Assembly (NCBI GenBank): GCA_021772615.1
Contig: JAJFLQ010000077.1
Location: 1-64,000 of the forward strand
DNA: 64,000 nucleotides
Direction: 5' to 3'
DNA from: Verrucomicrobiota bacterium
Lineage (GTDB): Bacteria; Verrucomicrobiota; Lentisphaeria; JABSQK01; JAJFLO01
The notes under the pieces were generated by a model that was not told where the DNA came from, did no database searches, and was given only the letters and a program-made list of their open reading frames with translations. Of the stretch, positions 16,588 to 26,012 are shown piece after piece; position 1 is the stretch's first letter; every line of letters begins with the position of its first letter. The position numbers and the translations under genes were made by a program.

Positions 16588-16896
16588 ATGGCCAACCTCG
16601 AAAAGAAAAACATCCCACCTCTCGTCGTGGCAATCTGCAATCTATTTTTTGCCTGCATCGGTTATGTCCTTATCGGACAGACCGGAAAGGTTGTCCCGAT
16701 GCTGATCGCATGGGTAGTCGGCGTCCTGCTGTGCGGCCTGCCGTCGTTTATCGTCGCATTCCTGGCCATTCTCGACGGCTTTCAGGTCGCCACCGCCGTT
16801 GCGAACGGTGAATCCGTCGACGAAAACGAGTATAAAGTCGAGCTTCTCTACAAGATCGCCAAAGTCGTCCACAAGGACGCGGTATTTAACGGCTGA
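16588..16896 (+). CDS. Small two-helix membrane protein
   Basis: 102 residues. ATG at 16588 follows AAGGAG with ideal spacing, so this start is preferred to an earlier frame opening. Two long hydrophobic segments (LVVAICNLFFACIGYVLIG and MLIAWVVGVLLCGLPSFIVA) are separated by GQTGKVVP, a layout like the TM2-domain family of small membrane proteins. The C-terminal 35 residues are charged and probably cytosolic. Function unknown. It stands alone, with more than 600 bases before the next gene. Confidence 0.85.
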   Translation: MANLEKKNIPPLVVAICNLFFACIGYVLIGQTGKVVPMLIAWVVGVLLCGLPSFIVAFLAILDGFQVATAVANGESVDENEYKVELLYKIAKVVHKDAVFNG

Positions 16897-17547
16897 TTGA
16901 TAGTGAATCCAGGACGGATAATCAAGCCTTCCTTGACATCGAAACGATCGAATTCCGACGGCTCCGAGGGGTATTATGCGCCAAGTCGGGGCGTAGTGAC
17001 ATTGAGCGAATAACCCGCCACTTGGGGGGCGCCGCGTTGTACTCGGCAATGGCACACGGTTCCCGTCCCGACCGATTTTTTGGAACAAGAGCGTATTTCC
17101 GATGTCTATATCAGTAACGAACGGATTGACCCCCTGTCAAATAAACGCATCAAGGCCAACACGGCCTTAACGTACTGACGATACAGTGGATGCATCATCC
17201 CGACGTTGCATAAGGCCAATCACGAAAGCAGGACAAGTTGCCGGGACCAATACGGCAGGATACTTGTTCTGCTTTTGTTGTTTAGGGGGCTGACTTCGCG
17301 GCCGACAAGATGCTACCCAAATCTGTGAAAGATTGTGCACGTAGCGATGGCGTTTTGCGTTGTTCACAGCCATCGCATGCGAGTCTGTGGTTTTTTGAGC
17401 TCTGTGTCGTTGCGCGAGAAAAGCCAAAATTGAACCGCCTGCGTTGGCACCTACGTCGTGTCGCGAGTTGGGAACCCAAACAAAAACGCAAGGTTTTGCC
17501 GAATAGACAGATACAACGCCCCGGAGACTTGTTGGAAGAACCGGAAG
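16897..17547. other. Intergenic stretch without a convincing gene
   Basis: About 650 bases. Contains a small hairpin AAGGCC-aacac-GGCCTT at 17152-17168 without a T-run. A long reverse frame overlaps the start of the next gene and has no domain-like composition. I see no RNA gene or clear promoter. Confidence 0.45.
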
Positions 17548-20500
17548 ATGTCGAAAAAAAGACGAAAGAAAAAGGCTGCAAGTATTGACCCGCATGATGT
17601 CGCTGACGGCATTATCGACGTTACAGCTTTTGAATTGGTCAAACTCATACACCGCGTGAACCCGACCGGAAGGAGTATGCACTCGAATGTGCAACAAGAC
17701 CGCTACAGACTGAAGGCGCGCCTGCAGAGTCTGTTGATCAACCGGTACGAAGACAGCCTTGTCATCGAAAGCGCTGGAGATACCGAAAGTGACCTGGTCA
17801 GCATCCGCCTTCTGCATTACGACGATGACGGATGCCACGCCCTATTGTCGGAACTGGATGTCGATGCCCGCTCCCGATGTCAGCGTCAGCTGGATCTGGC
17901 GACGCTCGCGGATGACAATGCCCAGGAGGGCAAGCGCAGTGAACCCGGTAATCGACGAACAACGCGAGAAGGGAATTCCTGTCTTGCTATCGAAACGAAA
18001 GACACGCGCGACACATCCATTGCCGACCTGCTTTCCATGAGTGAGCGAGCACTTGACGCATATGACTACGACGAATGCGAACGGTATCTCCGTGCCGCCT
18101 GTTCGAAATCTGATAAAGACCCGCGTGTCGCAGCGTCCCTTCTCGACTTTCTGGTGAATACCATTGCTGACTACGACGGTGCACTCGCGCTGGTTGACAC
18201 ATTCCCACGCGCCTGGCGGAAAAATGAGTGTTTAAGAAACCTGACCGCTGCCGCACTCATGCGCAGCGGCCGGATCAAGGATGCCTTGTCCGTACTCGGT
18301 CACTCCGTCGACCGCGCCAATACAGACATTCATGAACGCGCAGTCTTACATTTCATTGATGCCGATGACGGCGATCGTGCACAGGCTCAGCTTTCGATAC
18401 TGCGGTCATTCGATGATCCTGAACTTTCGTTGCGCATAGGGGACCTGGAAGGCAGGATCACAGACCTTAAACGACGCCAGCTGCAACCACTTGTTGACGA
18501 GTTGCATACGGTGTGGAACACCGGTGATCTCGACAACGCCCGAAAACGTGCCGACAAGCTATTGGCGCAGTGGCCCGAAAACAACGTTGCACGTCGCATC
18601 GTTGCAAAAATCGACAGGATAACCAGAGAACGGGAGATCACTGATCTCCTGTCGCGCGCCGACGCTGCGCGAGAAAAATTCCGCTTCAAGCGGGAAGCGG
18701 ACCTCCTGGAGCAGATCATCCGGCTGGGCGGCGCCTCCGATGAGCGATGTGCGCGACTGGAACATGCACGCCGAAAGGAAGCTGAAAAAAAGGCGCAGGC
18801 CGCAGTTGACATGATTCTGCAATACTGGTGCGACGGACAAAAACGGGAAGCTCTCGAGCACTACTGCAACCTGGACGATGATCGAAGGCAAGACATTGCC
18901 GCCTTGATTGACGACCGTCATTTCTTGTGGACAAATCGCATGCTACAATCGCCGCTGTCCCGCAATTACGAGAAACTGGTGAAATTGGCAATGCGCGTCC
19001 ACAAGCTCGAATCAGCACTGGAAACGAAAAGCGTATCGGAAAAACTGCTCGCAGCTGTCGAACGGCACGAACCCGCGCTGCAACGAGTCAACGGGTTTGA
19101 TACATTACTGAACGCCGCGCGAGATGCGCTGGCGCGCGTGACTGAAGCAGCGATCGATCACCACCTCCGCTCGGCCCGGCAATACCTCGAATCGCAAGAC
19201 CCGATTTCCGCCCGCAAGGTACTTTCCCAACTGAAGATCGGTGCATGCACAGCGGAACAACGCCATATCCATGACGGGTTGCAGGATCGCCTCTTACAAC
19301 TGGAATGCATACGAGATCTGTCCGCTGCTTTCGATGATGCGATTGACAGACACGATTACCTGGCAGCGAAGAAACACGCGATTGCACTGTCGAAACACAC
19401 CGCGCCCGAGATGTCCGAAAAGTGGAAGAAGCGCGCGGAAGAACTGACTGAATCCATCGCCGAATCATGGTCACTGACCACTTCTGATGTGGACAATTTG
19501 CCGGTTCACACTGCCTTCAATAACGTTACAGAACTTCTGGAAGACGGAAATTGCGGCATATCGGATAACGGCAATCGCATGATATTCGTCACCAGTCATT
19601 ATTCATGGCTATTCATTCGCATCTTTGATATTTCCCAACAACGATTCACGGCGTCTGCCGTTATGTGCGCGCCGATGCGGCAGGAGCTACCGCTTATTCG
19701 CTTTGCAGACGACTCCCTGTGGATCGTCGGACAAGACGGCTATCTTCTCGAATTTTCACTGGATCCGATTCAACCGAAACACTGCTTTGACCTTCGGGAT
19801 CACGCAGGAAAGAACAGGTGGGACGAATCACTGCACTACTTCCCGGAAGCACGATGTGCGTGGTTCCGGCGGCGCGACGAACGGGGGGGCGACGACAACC
19901 TTTACATTATCGACATCGACAAACAACAATGCATTCGCAAATTGAAGGTGATGTCATCCCTGAAGCCGTTCAAAAACAACGAAACACAACTCGTCGCCGT
20001 GAGCAGCAAAGCTGAGAAATCCATTTTCCTGTATACGGGCCGGGGGCACCTCGAGTGCACCGTGCCGTGGTCGCATGGCCTACACACCGGCGTGATCCAG
20101 CACCCATCCGGCGCACATTGCATCATGACCCATTTCGGGGAGCGTTATTCGACCGATACCTGGCTTGACGATCAGTTTACCGAGGAAGTCGATTACCAAC
20201 TGAAAGTCTCCATGGTGCAAACCGACGGCACCATTACCGATACATTTGACCTTCCGAATTCGCACGGGGAGCTGTCGCACAAACTCTTGCGTATTCCAGG
20301 TCGGGATCTCGTCGTTGTTCGTTATATTGATGACAGCTCCGATGACACCGAATCCCTTCTGACCGTACTCCGCTGTGGCGACAATGCGTTCGAACATTGC
20401 TACACGGTGACTATGCCGCCACACACCGCGATTGCCTATGATGATGACGAACGTGGCGTCTACGTTACCTGCAGCGACGGTACGCATATTCGGTGCTTGG

Positions 20501-21462
20501 CGATTGACGACCGTATCCCGAATTTTGGAAATGCAGCACCCGTTGCTGCCCCCCGGCCGAGGCCGACTTACCTAAATCTCGTCACGATGTGCGATCATCC
20601 GACCGGCGCATTGAGCGCCCGGATCAACGCGCTGACTGCGGAAGAAACGGGTGCAATTAGTGAGGCGTTGTCCGCATTACTGGTACGCATCGACGTCGGC
20701 GACGAAGACGGACCGGACGAGATTGCGATGGCAGCTGTGGCACTCGAGAGAAATATGGCCTTGGCCGCCTCCAGCCGCCTGGTCGACCTGCTCAAGACAC
20801 GATATCCCGACTCATTCTGGGCTGTCTACTACAACGCACAGACGCAGACGCGCAGAGACTGGAAGCACGTGATAAACCTGCTGGCGTCCGTGGATGTAAC
20901 GACACGGGACGACGGCACGGCCCGACATGTCTGTCACGTGTTGGGTATGGCGCATCTTGCCTGTGGCGATCCGAATGCCGCGCTGGACGCATTGCGTACC
21001 GGCACAACATTTACAGCGGGAAAGTGCCAACTTGATCCGTACATTGCGACTGCCGAGGCCCTGCTCATGGCCGACAAAGACCTTGCGGAGAAAGCATCGA
21101 CTCAGCGCGAATACGCGTTCGTTCACTGGTACAGGAATATTGACCGGTTGCTTGCCGGCAAGCAATGGCGCGAAGCGGTGGACGCGATGAATGCCGGTTA
21201 TTGGCCGGGCCGCATGAATTGCAACCATCAGCTCCGTCTGGCGGAAGCCTGGCTGCACATCGACTGCAAACGCGGAAGCACTCAGTGGTTCGAAAAGATC
21301 GTCGCATTGTTTTCATTGCAGAACCCTGAAGAACGTAAGATGCAATCGGAATGTCCGATTCATACTCGAACATCAACCGGCGCACCGATCGTCGACCCCG
21401 CGGATGTCGGCGCGCGGGCAAAAAAGTGGTTGGACGCACAGAAGACCTATCGGCCAACGTGA
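17548..21462 (+). CDS. Large helical-repeat/propeller-like protein, unknown function
   Basis: 1304 residues from the ATG at 17548 (just before SKKRRKKK); an upstream in-frame ATG at 17458 adds 30 unlikely residues. Residues ~1-110 are a compact N-terminal domain after a Lys/Arg-rich start. Residues ~170-660 are almost wholly charged alpha-helix with TPR-like pairs (ERALDAYDYDECERYLRAA, YDGALALVDTFPRAW). Residues ~670-1010 turn beta-rich with repeated strands and Trp/Tyr/Asp spacing like a beta-propeller. Residues ~1040-1290 return to TPR-like helices (HVLGMAHLACGDPNAALDAL). No signal peptide or membrane segment, so probably a cytosolic scaffold. No known enzyme motif was found. No obvious operon partner. 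Confidence 0.8.
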   Translation: MSKKRRKKKAASIDPHDVADGIIDVTAFELVKLIHRVNPTGRSMHSNVQQDRYRLKARLQSLLINRYEDSLVIESAGDTESDLVSIRLLHYDDDGCHALLSELDVDARSRCQRQLDLATLADDNAQEGKRSEPGNRRTTREGNSCLAIETKDTRDTSIADLLSMSERALDAYDYDECERYLRAACSKSDKDPRVAASLLDFLVNTIADYDGALALVDTFPRAWRKNECLRNLTAAALMRSGRIKDALSVLGHSVDRANTDIHERAVLHFIDADDGDRAQAQLSILRSFDDPELSLRIGDLEGRITDLKRRQLQPLVDELHTVWNTGDLDNARKRADKLLAQWPENNVARRIVAKIDRITREREITDLLSRADAAREKFRFKREADLLEQIIRLGGASDERCARLEHARRKEAEKKAQAAVDMILQYWCDGQKREALEHYCNLDDDRRQDIAALIDDRHFLWTNRMLQSPLSRNYEKLVKLAMRVHKLESALETKSVSEKLLAAVERHEPALQRVNGFDTLLNAARDALARVTEAAIDHHLRSARQYLESQDPISARKVLSQLKIGACTAEQRHIHDGLQDRLLQLECIRDLSAAFDDAIDRHDYLAAKKHAIALSKHTAPEMSEKWKKRAEELTESIAESWSLTTSDVDNLPVHTAFNNVTELLEDGNCGISDNGNRMIFVTSHYSWLFIRIFDISQQRFTASAVMCAPMRQELPLIRFADDSLWIVGQDGYLLEFSLDPIQPKHCFDLRDHAGKNRWDESLHYFPEARCAWFRRRDERGGDDNLYIIDIDKQQCIRKLKVMSSLKPFKNNETQLVAVSSKAEKSIFLYTGRGHLECTVPWSHGLHTGVIQHPSGAHCIMTHFGERYSTDTWLDDQFTEEVDYQLKVSMVQTDGTITDTFDLPNSHGELSHKLLRIPGRDLVVVRYIDDSSDDTESLLTVLRCGDNAFEHCYTVTMPPHTAIAYDDDERGVYVTCSDGTHIRCLAIDDRIPNFGNAAPVAAPRPRPTYLNLVTMCDHPTGALSARINALTAEETGAISEALSALLVRIDVGDEDGPDEIAMAAVALERNMALAASSRLVDLLKTRYPDSFWAVYYNAQTQTRRDWKHVINLLASVDVTTRDDGTARHVCHVLGMAHLACGDPNAALDALRTGTTFTAGKCQLDPYIATAEALLMADKDLAEKASTQREYAFVHWYRNIDRLLAGKQWREAVDAMNAGYWPGRMNCNHQLRLAEAWLHIDCKRGSTQWFEKIVALFSLQNPEERKMQSECPIHTRTSTGAPIVDPADVGARAKKWLDAQKTYRPT

Positions 21463-21551
21463 GACCATCGTGATAAGGAGCCGGCCCTCCCTGGTTGTGT
21501 TGGCGGCTCTGCGAGCTGCGTATGAGTAACACAGGCTTCTAGCCTGACCCC

Positions 21552-21746
21552 GTTCGAAAAGGTCTGATTGCGGAAAAGTCCAAATCGCAAATAAATCCGG
21601 AAATAAAATCAGTCCAACGTACCAGGCGTTACGTACATTGATACAAACGGTGTCCAGAATTACCAATTTCGGCAATTTGAGATTGTGGTTTATTTGTCAT
21701 TTGATGCTTGTGATTTGGAGTTTCTTGTTCGAAACCCTTTTCGAAC
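21552..21746. mobile_element. MITE-like element, copy 1
   Basis: An AT-rich 195-bp element bounded by inverted GTTCGAAAAGG (21552-21562) and CCTTTTCGAAC (21736-21746). Its core ttgatgcttgtgatttgg is shared with a second full copy at 33856-34030 in the opposite orientation and a partial copy near 31520-31596. It has no coding capacity. Dispersed copies with matching ends suggest non-autonomous transposition; no transposase is in the window. Confidence 0.65.
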
Positions 21747-22097
21747 AGGCCCTAGCCTGTAACTTGCGATGATTCGGATAAACAAACACGTCCCTTTTCC
21801 AATCCCAAAACGCTCACCTGGCCGCTCCCCGAAAGCTACAGCCAACATGGCTACTCATTCCATCGGAGTTCGACTGAACGGTTCTGGTGAACGCCCGCCT
21901 TTTTCCGACCATGGCCGCACCGGGCGGACAACCGGTCAAATTGTAAGAATCCTTTGGAGAGGACTTACAACGATGTTTAAAACCAAAAGCTCGTCCTTGC
22001 CGGTGGCGAGGGAACCACCACCGGATATCCCCCTTTTACTTTGCCATCGCAGCTTCGTTCACGTACTCTGCGCCCAACTCTGTTCGAAACGAATGTA

Positions 22098-22120
22098 GCC
22101 ACGGCTCTGTGAGCCGTGGC
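22098..22120. repeat. Perfect 10-bp hairpin
   Basis: GCCACGGCTC and GAGCCGTGGC flank a TGT loop. No run of T follows on either side, so it is not a classical intrinsic terminator. It lies 48 bp past the 3' end of the following minus-strand gene and may be a small REP-type palindrome. Confidence 0.6.
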
Positions 22121-22168
22121 ACGTACCCGTAAGATCCGCAAGACGCGGACCAGGGTCCGGTAGAGCTG

Positions 22169-22852
22169 TTACTCAACCCTGGCCTTCTCTACGGCAGCCT
22201 GGTATGCTATTGTTTTCTTCTGTAACAGCCCGAGTGCTTGGTCCTTCTCCAGTTGGCCAGACCGGATTTGCCGGGCGATCTCGGTGATTGCCGCAGCGTG
22301 ATCGCGTGCAACTTTAGCAAGTTTTCTGATCCTGATGCGCTCGGAATGGCTGTATCGCGGGTCGCCGCTCTGCTGCGTAACATACCAGTTTCCATCGTCT
22401 CTCACGAGGAATAGTTCACCTTGTTGCTCTTCACCACGGACGGTCGTGGTTGTAGCGACGACCGCCGTATCGTCCGTAATGCGAATATTCGAGAATTCGT
22501 ACCCGGGTAATTTGGTCGCTCTGTCAGTTGCTGTTTTCAAAAAGGCGATTTGCTCGGCAAGTTCGACTTTCCATACCTCTTCCATCGCTTCGGCAAGGAA
22601 TCGATTCGCGTTGAAAATTCCGCCCATACCCCTGGTAAGATCGCTCATTGGCGCCACATGGCAGGTTGCCATACGTACAAAGTCACCGGACTTCGCTGCT
22701 TCGTTGTATCGCGTCAGGCATTCCGTGATCTTTGCGTGGTCGTCGACGTCACCAGACGAAGACGCTGCATTCGTGGTGTCGGCACACGCCATCGTGAATA
22801 GTACACTGCTTGCGAAAGTCGCAATAAAGATGGCTCTGCCGGCATCACTCAT
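22169..22852 (-). CDS. Secreted small protein, possibly NTF2-like
   Basis: 227 residues. A hydrophobic segment (IFIATFASSVLFTMACA) forms a signal peptide; the Cys in FTMAC is a weak lipobox candidate. Residues ~40-170 have the helix-then-strands pattern seen in SnoaL/NTF2-like proteins (CLTRYNEAAKSGDFVRMATC, then GELFLVRDDGNWYVTQQ), but no catalytic motif confirms this. The C-terminal 50 residues are a charged helix. Periplasmic or lipid-anchored; function unknown. Confidence 0.75.
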   Translation of the reverse strand: MSDAGRAIFIATFASSVLFTMACADTTNAASSSGDVDDHAKITECLTRYNEAAKSGDFVRMATCHVAPMSDLTRGMGGIFNANRFLAEAMEEVWKVELAEQIAFLKTATDRATKLPGYEFSNIRITDDTAVVATTTTVRGEEQQGELFLVRDDGNWYVTQQSGDPRYSHSERIRIRKLAKVARDHAAAITEIARQIRSGQLEKDQALGLLQKKTIAYQAAVEKARVE

Positions 22853-22949
22853 GAATAATCCCTCTTTTTATATTCGAGTCGAATACGTTCCGTCTGACCA
22901 TCAATCGTGACAGGTCTTCCGGAATAGCACGCGGACCATAGTCAAAGCT

Positions 22950-23454
22950 GGTTGCGTAGATATCCAATACCTTCCGCCAGAAGACCTTTTCCGACGAGCG
23001 ACTGTCCCGGATCCTTGCGCGTAATTCGTCGAAATACTGTCCACTTTCACCTTGTCTGAATCGATTGTTGTCAAAGAGAAATCCTCTGACAATGAAATCC
23101 CTTCACTGCTTTGTCGCCCAGATGCGAAACTGGGTGCCTCGATGGGATTTCACGCGGTTGCCGACAGAGATGATGACATCAAGATTGTAGTAGGTGACGT
23201 GTTATGCCTTGCCGTCTTCGGCAGTTGTTGCAAAATCTGCAACAACTGAATCTTTTTTCAACTCCCCCTCCTTCGAAGACATTCTTTATGTACCTGGAGA
23301 TAACCGACTTATCCCGCCGAAACAATTCAGCTATCTGCGTCTGTGACAACCAGACCATCTCGTCGATCAAGCGAACCTCGCCCCGACTATCTCCTTCCTT
23401 GGTCTGATAACGCAGGAACTCCGGTCCAGTAAGCCGGGGAACGGATAGGTTGGT
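22950..23454 (-). pseudogene. RhuM-family protein remnant
   Basis: Read right to left: GPEFLRYQTKEGDSRGEVRL, then DEMVWLSQTQIAELFRRD and SVISRYIKNVFE. This is the N-terminal helix-turn-helix of the RhuM virulence family, often found beside type I restriction-modification genes. A one-base shift near 23262 restores LKKDSVVADFATTAEDGKA. An in-frame TAA interrupts before HVTYYNLDVIISVGNRVKSH, and an in-frame TGA before RDFIVRGFLFDNNRF. SEKVFWRKVLDIYATSFDY follows, then the usual C-terminal half is missing. No start codon is visible at the 5' end. Clearly dead. Confidence 0.82.
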
Positions 23455-23659
23455 CTATTTCTTCTTAGTCACCGTTTTCCTCACTGGTTGCCATATCGAT
23501 TCCAATACGTCTATCAGTTCTCCGCGTCGTCGTAACACGTTCACATGAACATCGACTCCAGCGTCCTCCCCGTTCGTCCCGGTACAGCAGAAGCCGGGAC
23601 ACGTAACACTGACTGCCTTGGGAATAGTCCGGCACGAACGTTCTCCTTTTGCGCGGCAT
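23455..23659 (-). pseudogene. Small frameshifted remnant between HsdS and RhuM fragments
   Basis: An ATG at 23659 opens MPRKRRTFVPDYSQGSQCYV and continues to LLLYRDE. A frame change near 23580 gives GEDAGVDVHVNVLRRRGELI and a Lys-rich end at 23455. Together they look like one protein of about 65 residues that has shifted frame. I do not recognise it. Its place suggests it belonged to the same restriction-modification locus. Confidence 0.4.
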
Positions 23660-23928
23660 TCATTGTAACTTGATCGACCAATTTTCGACGGGCAACCGCC
23701 AGGGCCTTCATGGAATCCGCTTCCATCCCGGACAATTTTGCCAATTGAATGATCTTATCCAGAGTCGTCAGATCGGGAACAGGTAGGTCCAGTTCGGACA
23801 GCGCCTTCTTGGAAATGACCTTGACTCGACTTCCCCGCATCCGTCGCCTCAGAAATCCGGTCGAATTCGGATGACTAATCGCCTAGGCCAGATACTCCGG
23901 ACGAATCCAATTCGTTTGCAGGTAAACT
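23541..23928 (-). pseudogene. hsdS: Type I restriction specificity subunit (HsdS) 3' remnant
   Basis: The decoded frame reads VYLQTNWIRPEYLA, an in-frame TAG at 23884-23886 where relatives have Trp, then FLRRRMRGSRVKVISKKA and LSELDLPVPDLTTLDKII. This matches the C-terminal part of a target-recognition domain and the following conserved helix of HsdS. The 5' half is gone, cut off in AT-rich DNA at about 23930-23970. HsdS normally gives sequence specificity to a type I methyltransferase/restriction complex; no hsdM or hsdR is present. The tail after NAAQKE is probably out of the original gene. Confidence 0.72.
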
Positions 23929-24082
23929 TAATTGTGCATTATTTTTTGTAATTTAATATAAAATGCCGCATTGGCCTCGCAAAATTTCCAAACCTTGAGG
24001 GGGGCATTCGCCGGAAGGTCACGCGAGACGACCCCGTCGTTCGGCTCCAGAATCATCCGGCTGATGGATCCAGCTTAGACAT

Positions 24083-24097
24083 TTCCCAAAATGGGAA
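24083..24097. promoter_or_regulatory. Palindromic operator candidate for higBA
   Basis: TTCCCA-aaa-TGGGAA is a perfect inverted repeat 7 bp upstream of the predicted -35 box of the toxin-antitoxin genes. HigA-type antitoxins commonly bind such palindromes to repress their own operon. The link to this HigA is inferred. Confidence 0.5.
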
Positions 24098-24104
24098 CAG
24101 GGTA

Positions 24105-24133
24105 TTGATTTTCAGTGTTGAAATAACTATGAT
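24105..24133 (+). promoter_or_regulatory. Sigma70-like promoter for higBA
   Basis: TTGATT (24105-24110) and TATGAT (24128-24133) are separated by exactly 17 bp. Transcription would start near 24140, just before the toxin gene at 24154. It is the best promoter match I found in the window. Confidence 0.6.
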
Positions 24134-24153
24134 AAGGTGAGCGAGTTAAAAGG

Positions 24154-24447
24154 ATGCGGGTAATTTCCAGACGCGCTTTGCGCGAATTTTGGCACCGACA
24201 CGCAAAAGCGGAAGCTCCGCTCACGGCATGGTTTAACGAGGCTCAATCCGCAGACTGGGCTAAACCAGCGGATATCAGAAGCAGATATCGCTCTGCGGAC
24301 TTTCTCGCGGGCAACCGCGTGGTCTTCAACATCGGCGGCAATAAGTACAGACTTATCGTGAGAGTTGCCTACGACGCCAAAATCGTGTATATCAGATTTG
24401 TCGGCACTCATGCAGAATACAAAAGAATTGACGTGGAGTCGGTATGA
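24154..24447 (+). CDS. higB: HigB-type mRNA interferase toxin
   Basis: 97 residues, full length for the HigB family (RelE superfamily). Features include RVISRRALREFWHRHAKAEA at the N-terminus, WFNEAQSADWAKPADIR, and the C-terminal core YRLIVRVAYDAKIVYIRFVG followed by HAEYKRID. HigB toxins cut mRNA at the ribosome and are held inactive by HigA. It lies first in a two-gene operon, typical of higBA order, and overlaps the antitoxin gene by 4 bp. The putative promoter is directly upstream. Conserved Lys/His/Arg positions look intact, so activity is plausible. Confidence 0.92.
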   Translation: MRVISRRALREFWHRHAKAEAPLTAWFNEAQSADWAKPADIRSRYRSADFLAGNRVVFNIGGNKYRLIVRVAYDAKIVYIRFVGTHAEYKRIDVESV

Positions 24448-25643
24448 TGAGCATACGGCTAATCAAAAGCGAATATGATTATGAAGCGTCATTAATTGAA
24501 CTGGATCGCTTGATGGACGCCAGCCCCGGGTCTGATCAATTCGACGAACTTGAGGTGCTTTCAATCTTAATTTCGGATTACGAGGCAAAGTCGGATCCAA
24601 TCGGGGTCGGAGATCCAATCGAATCGATTCGTTTCCGCATGGAGCAGCAGGAACTTACACAATCGGACATGGTGCAGTACATCGGAAGCCGAAGTAAAGT
24701 CTCGGAGGTCCTGAACAGGAAACGTCCTCTCAGTCTCTCCATGATTCGGAAGTTGCATAAGGGCCTGGGGATTCCAGCAGAGGTTCTACTGGCAGAGCCC
24801 CGTGTTGATAGTCCAAGTGAAGTCGAGAATATCGAATGGACTAAATTTCCTGTAAGAGAAATGGCAAAACGCGGCTGGTTCCCCGATTACAAGCAGCCTT
24901 CATCCCGAATAATGGACCATGCAGAGGAACTGGTACGAGGTCTTTTCGGGAGGGCTGGAGAGTTCAGTCCGGCATTGAATAGACAGAGCGAATTATCGGG
25001 TACAACTGCCAATCCATATGCCGTGGTCGCTTGGCACGCGCGAATTTTGGCAAAAGCGCGACAAGAGCAACTTCCGCCATACAACCGTGGTAGGATCTCC
25101 AACGACTTTCTATCCGACCTCGTCAAATTCAGTACATTGCCCAATGGCCCGTACGTAGCAGTGGAGCATCTGAACACATACGGAATTCACATTGTTCTTG
25201 AGCCGCATCTCCCACGAACTTACCTGGATGGCGCCGCGATGTTAATGGATGATTGTTCGCCGGTGGTTGGATTGACCATTCGGCATGACCGGGTTGATAA
25301 TTTCTGGTTCACGTTGACCCACGAATTAGCTCATATTGGACTTCACATTGAATCCGGCAAACATCAGTATTTCCTCGAAAACCTTGACGAACCGGAAAAT
25401 AATGATTTTGAGTCCGAAGCCAATGACTTTGCCAGTAATGCCCTCATACCGAGCGAACGATGGAAGGCAGTCTCTCCTATTGCATATCTCAAGACACAAG
25501 ATGTCCATAAATTAGCACGACGATTCGGTGTTCATCCAGCCATTGTGGCGGGACGTATTCGAAGAGAAACCAGTAATTACAAAAAGTTTTCCCGAATGCT
25601 CGGAAATCGCCAGGTACGGAAGCACTTTAAGGAGTTTCTCTGA
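24444..25643 (+). CDS. higA: HigA-type antitoxin fused to ImmA/IrrE-like metalloprotease
   Basis: 399 residues. Residues ~1-120 match a HigA antitoxin: an N-terminal region (LIELDRLMDASPGSDQFDEL) and a helix-turn-helix at ~62-118 (SDMVQYIGSRSKVSEVLNRK). A linker with WFP and a long C-terminal ImmA/IrrE-type domain follow, with zinc motif HELAH (His293-His297) and downstream ESEANDFASNALIP supplying the third ligand. Usual HigA proteins are about 100-140 residues. ImmA/IrrE peptidases cleave HTH repressors in phage and stress switches. The fused domain could cleave its own or another repressor, giving a built-in release switch; this is inference. A start one codon later (24447) is equally possible. 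Confidence 0.9.
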   Translation: MMSIRLIKSEYDYEASLIELDRLMDASPGSDQFDELEVLSILISDYEAKSDPIGVGDPIESIRFRMEQQELTQSDMVQYIGSRSKVSEVLNRKRPLSLSMIRKLHKGLGIPAEVLLAEPRVDSPSEVENIEWTKFPVREMAKRGWFPDYKQPSSRIMDHAEELVRGLFGRAGEFSPALNRQSELSGTTANPYAVVAWHARILAKARQEQLPPYNRGRISNDFLSDLVKFSTLPNGPYVAVEHLNTYGIHIVLEPHLPRTYLDGAAMLMDDCSPVVGLTIRHDRVDNFWFTLTHELAHIGLHIESGKHQYFLENLDEPENNDFESEANDFASNALIPSERWKAVSPIAYLKTQDVHKLARRFGVHPAIVAGRIRRETSNYKKFSRMLGNRQVRKHFKEFL

Positions 25644-26012
25644 TTTTGACCATTCCCCTCACTGCTTGTGTTCGAGGAAAAGAACACTTACCGGCATAAG
25701 TCACGAAAATCACCGTGGCCTCGCCCATAATCTTGTTTAGCGTACGTCAGTCTTACGTGAAAAATCCGAAAGGCGCCACGCGAGTCGCCCGCTGAAAAAG
25801 GTGTCAACCTCTGCGATGCCGCGCTGTTGATACCTCTGCATCCGCCCCCTCGGAAATCCGTAATAAATGACGGCACATCAACGCAATCATTTGGGCATTA
25901 AGGCATTGCAAGAAAAGCCGCATTTGAAGCAGTGCACTCCGGCGAAAACCACAAGATGTTTTAGATTCGTGACATGCAACATTCTGAGTGACCACCGAAC
26001 GAATACGTTTTT

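Larger units (their letters stand above)
21463..22168. other. Repeat-rich intergenic stretch
   Basis: About 700 bases holding the MITE-like element at 21552-21746, the small palindrome AGGCTtctAGCCT near 21535, and a perfect 10-bp hairpin at 22098-22120. A 109-codon frame at 21769-22098 has no domain and ends at the hairpin; I do not call it a gene. Confidence 0.6.

Noticed and set aside
16401..16658. Minus-strand frame of 85 codons
   Set aside because: Runs through the 22-bp inverted repeat and overlaps the small membrane protein gene with a clear Shine-Dalgarno; no homology-like pattern.
17167..17838. Long minus-strand frame of 223 codons
   Set aside because: Overlaps the start of the large scaffold gene, whose reading is strongly protein-like; no motif in the reverse frame.
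21769..22098. 109-codon frame after the MITE-like element
   Set aside because: Unlike protein sequence, no ribosome site, ends at a hairpin.
22098..22120. Intrinsic terminator
   Set aside because: The stem is strong but no T-run follows on either strand.
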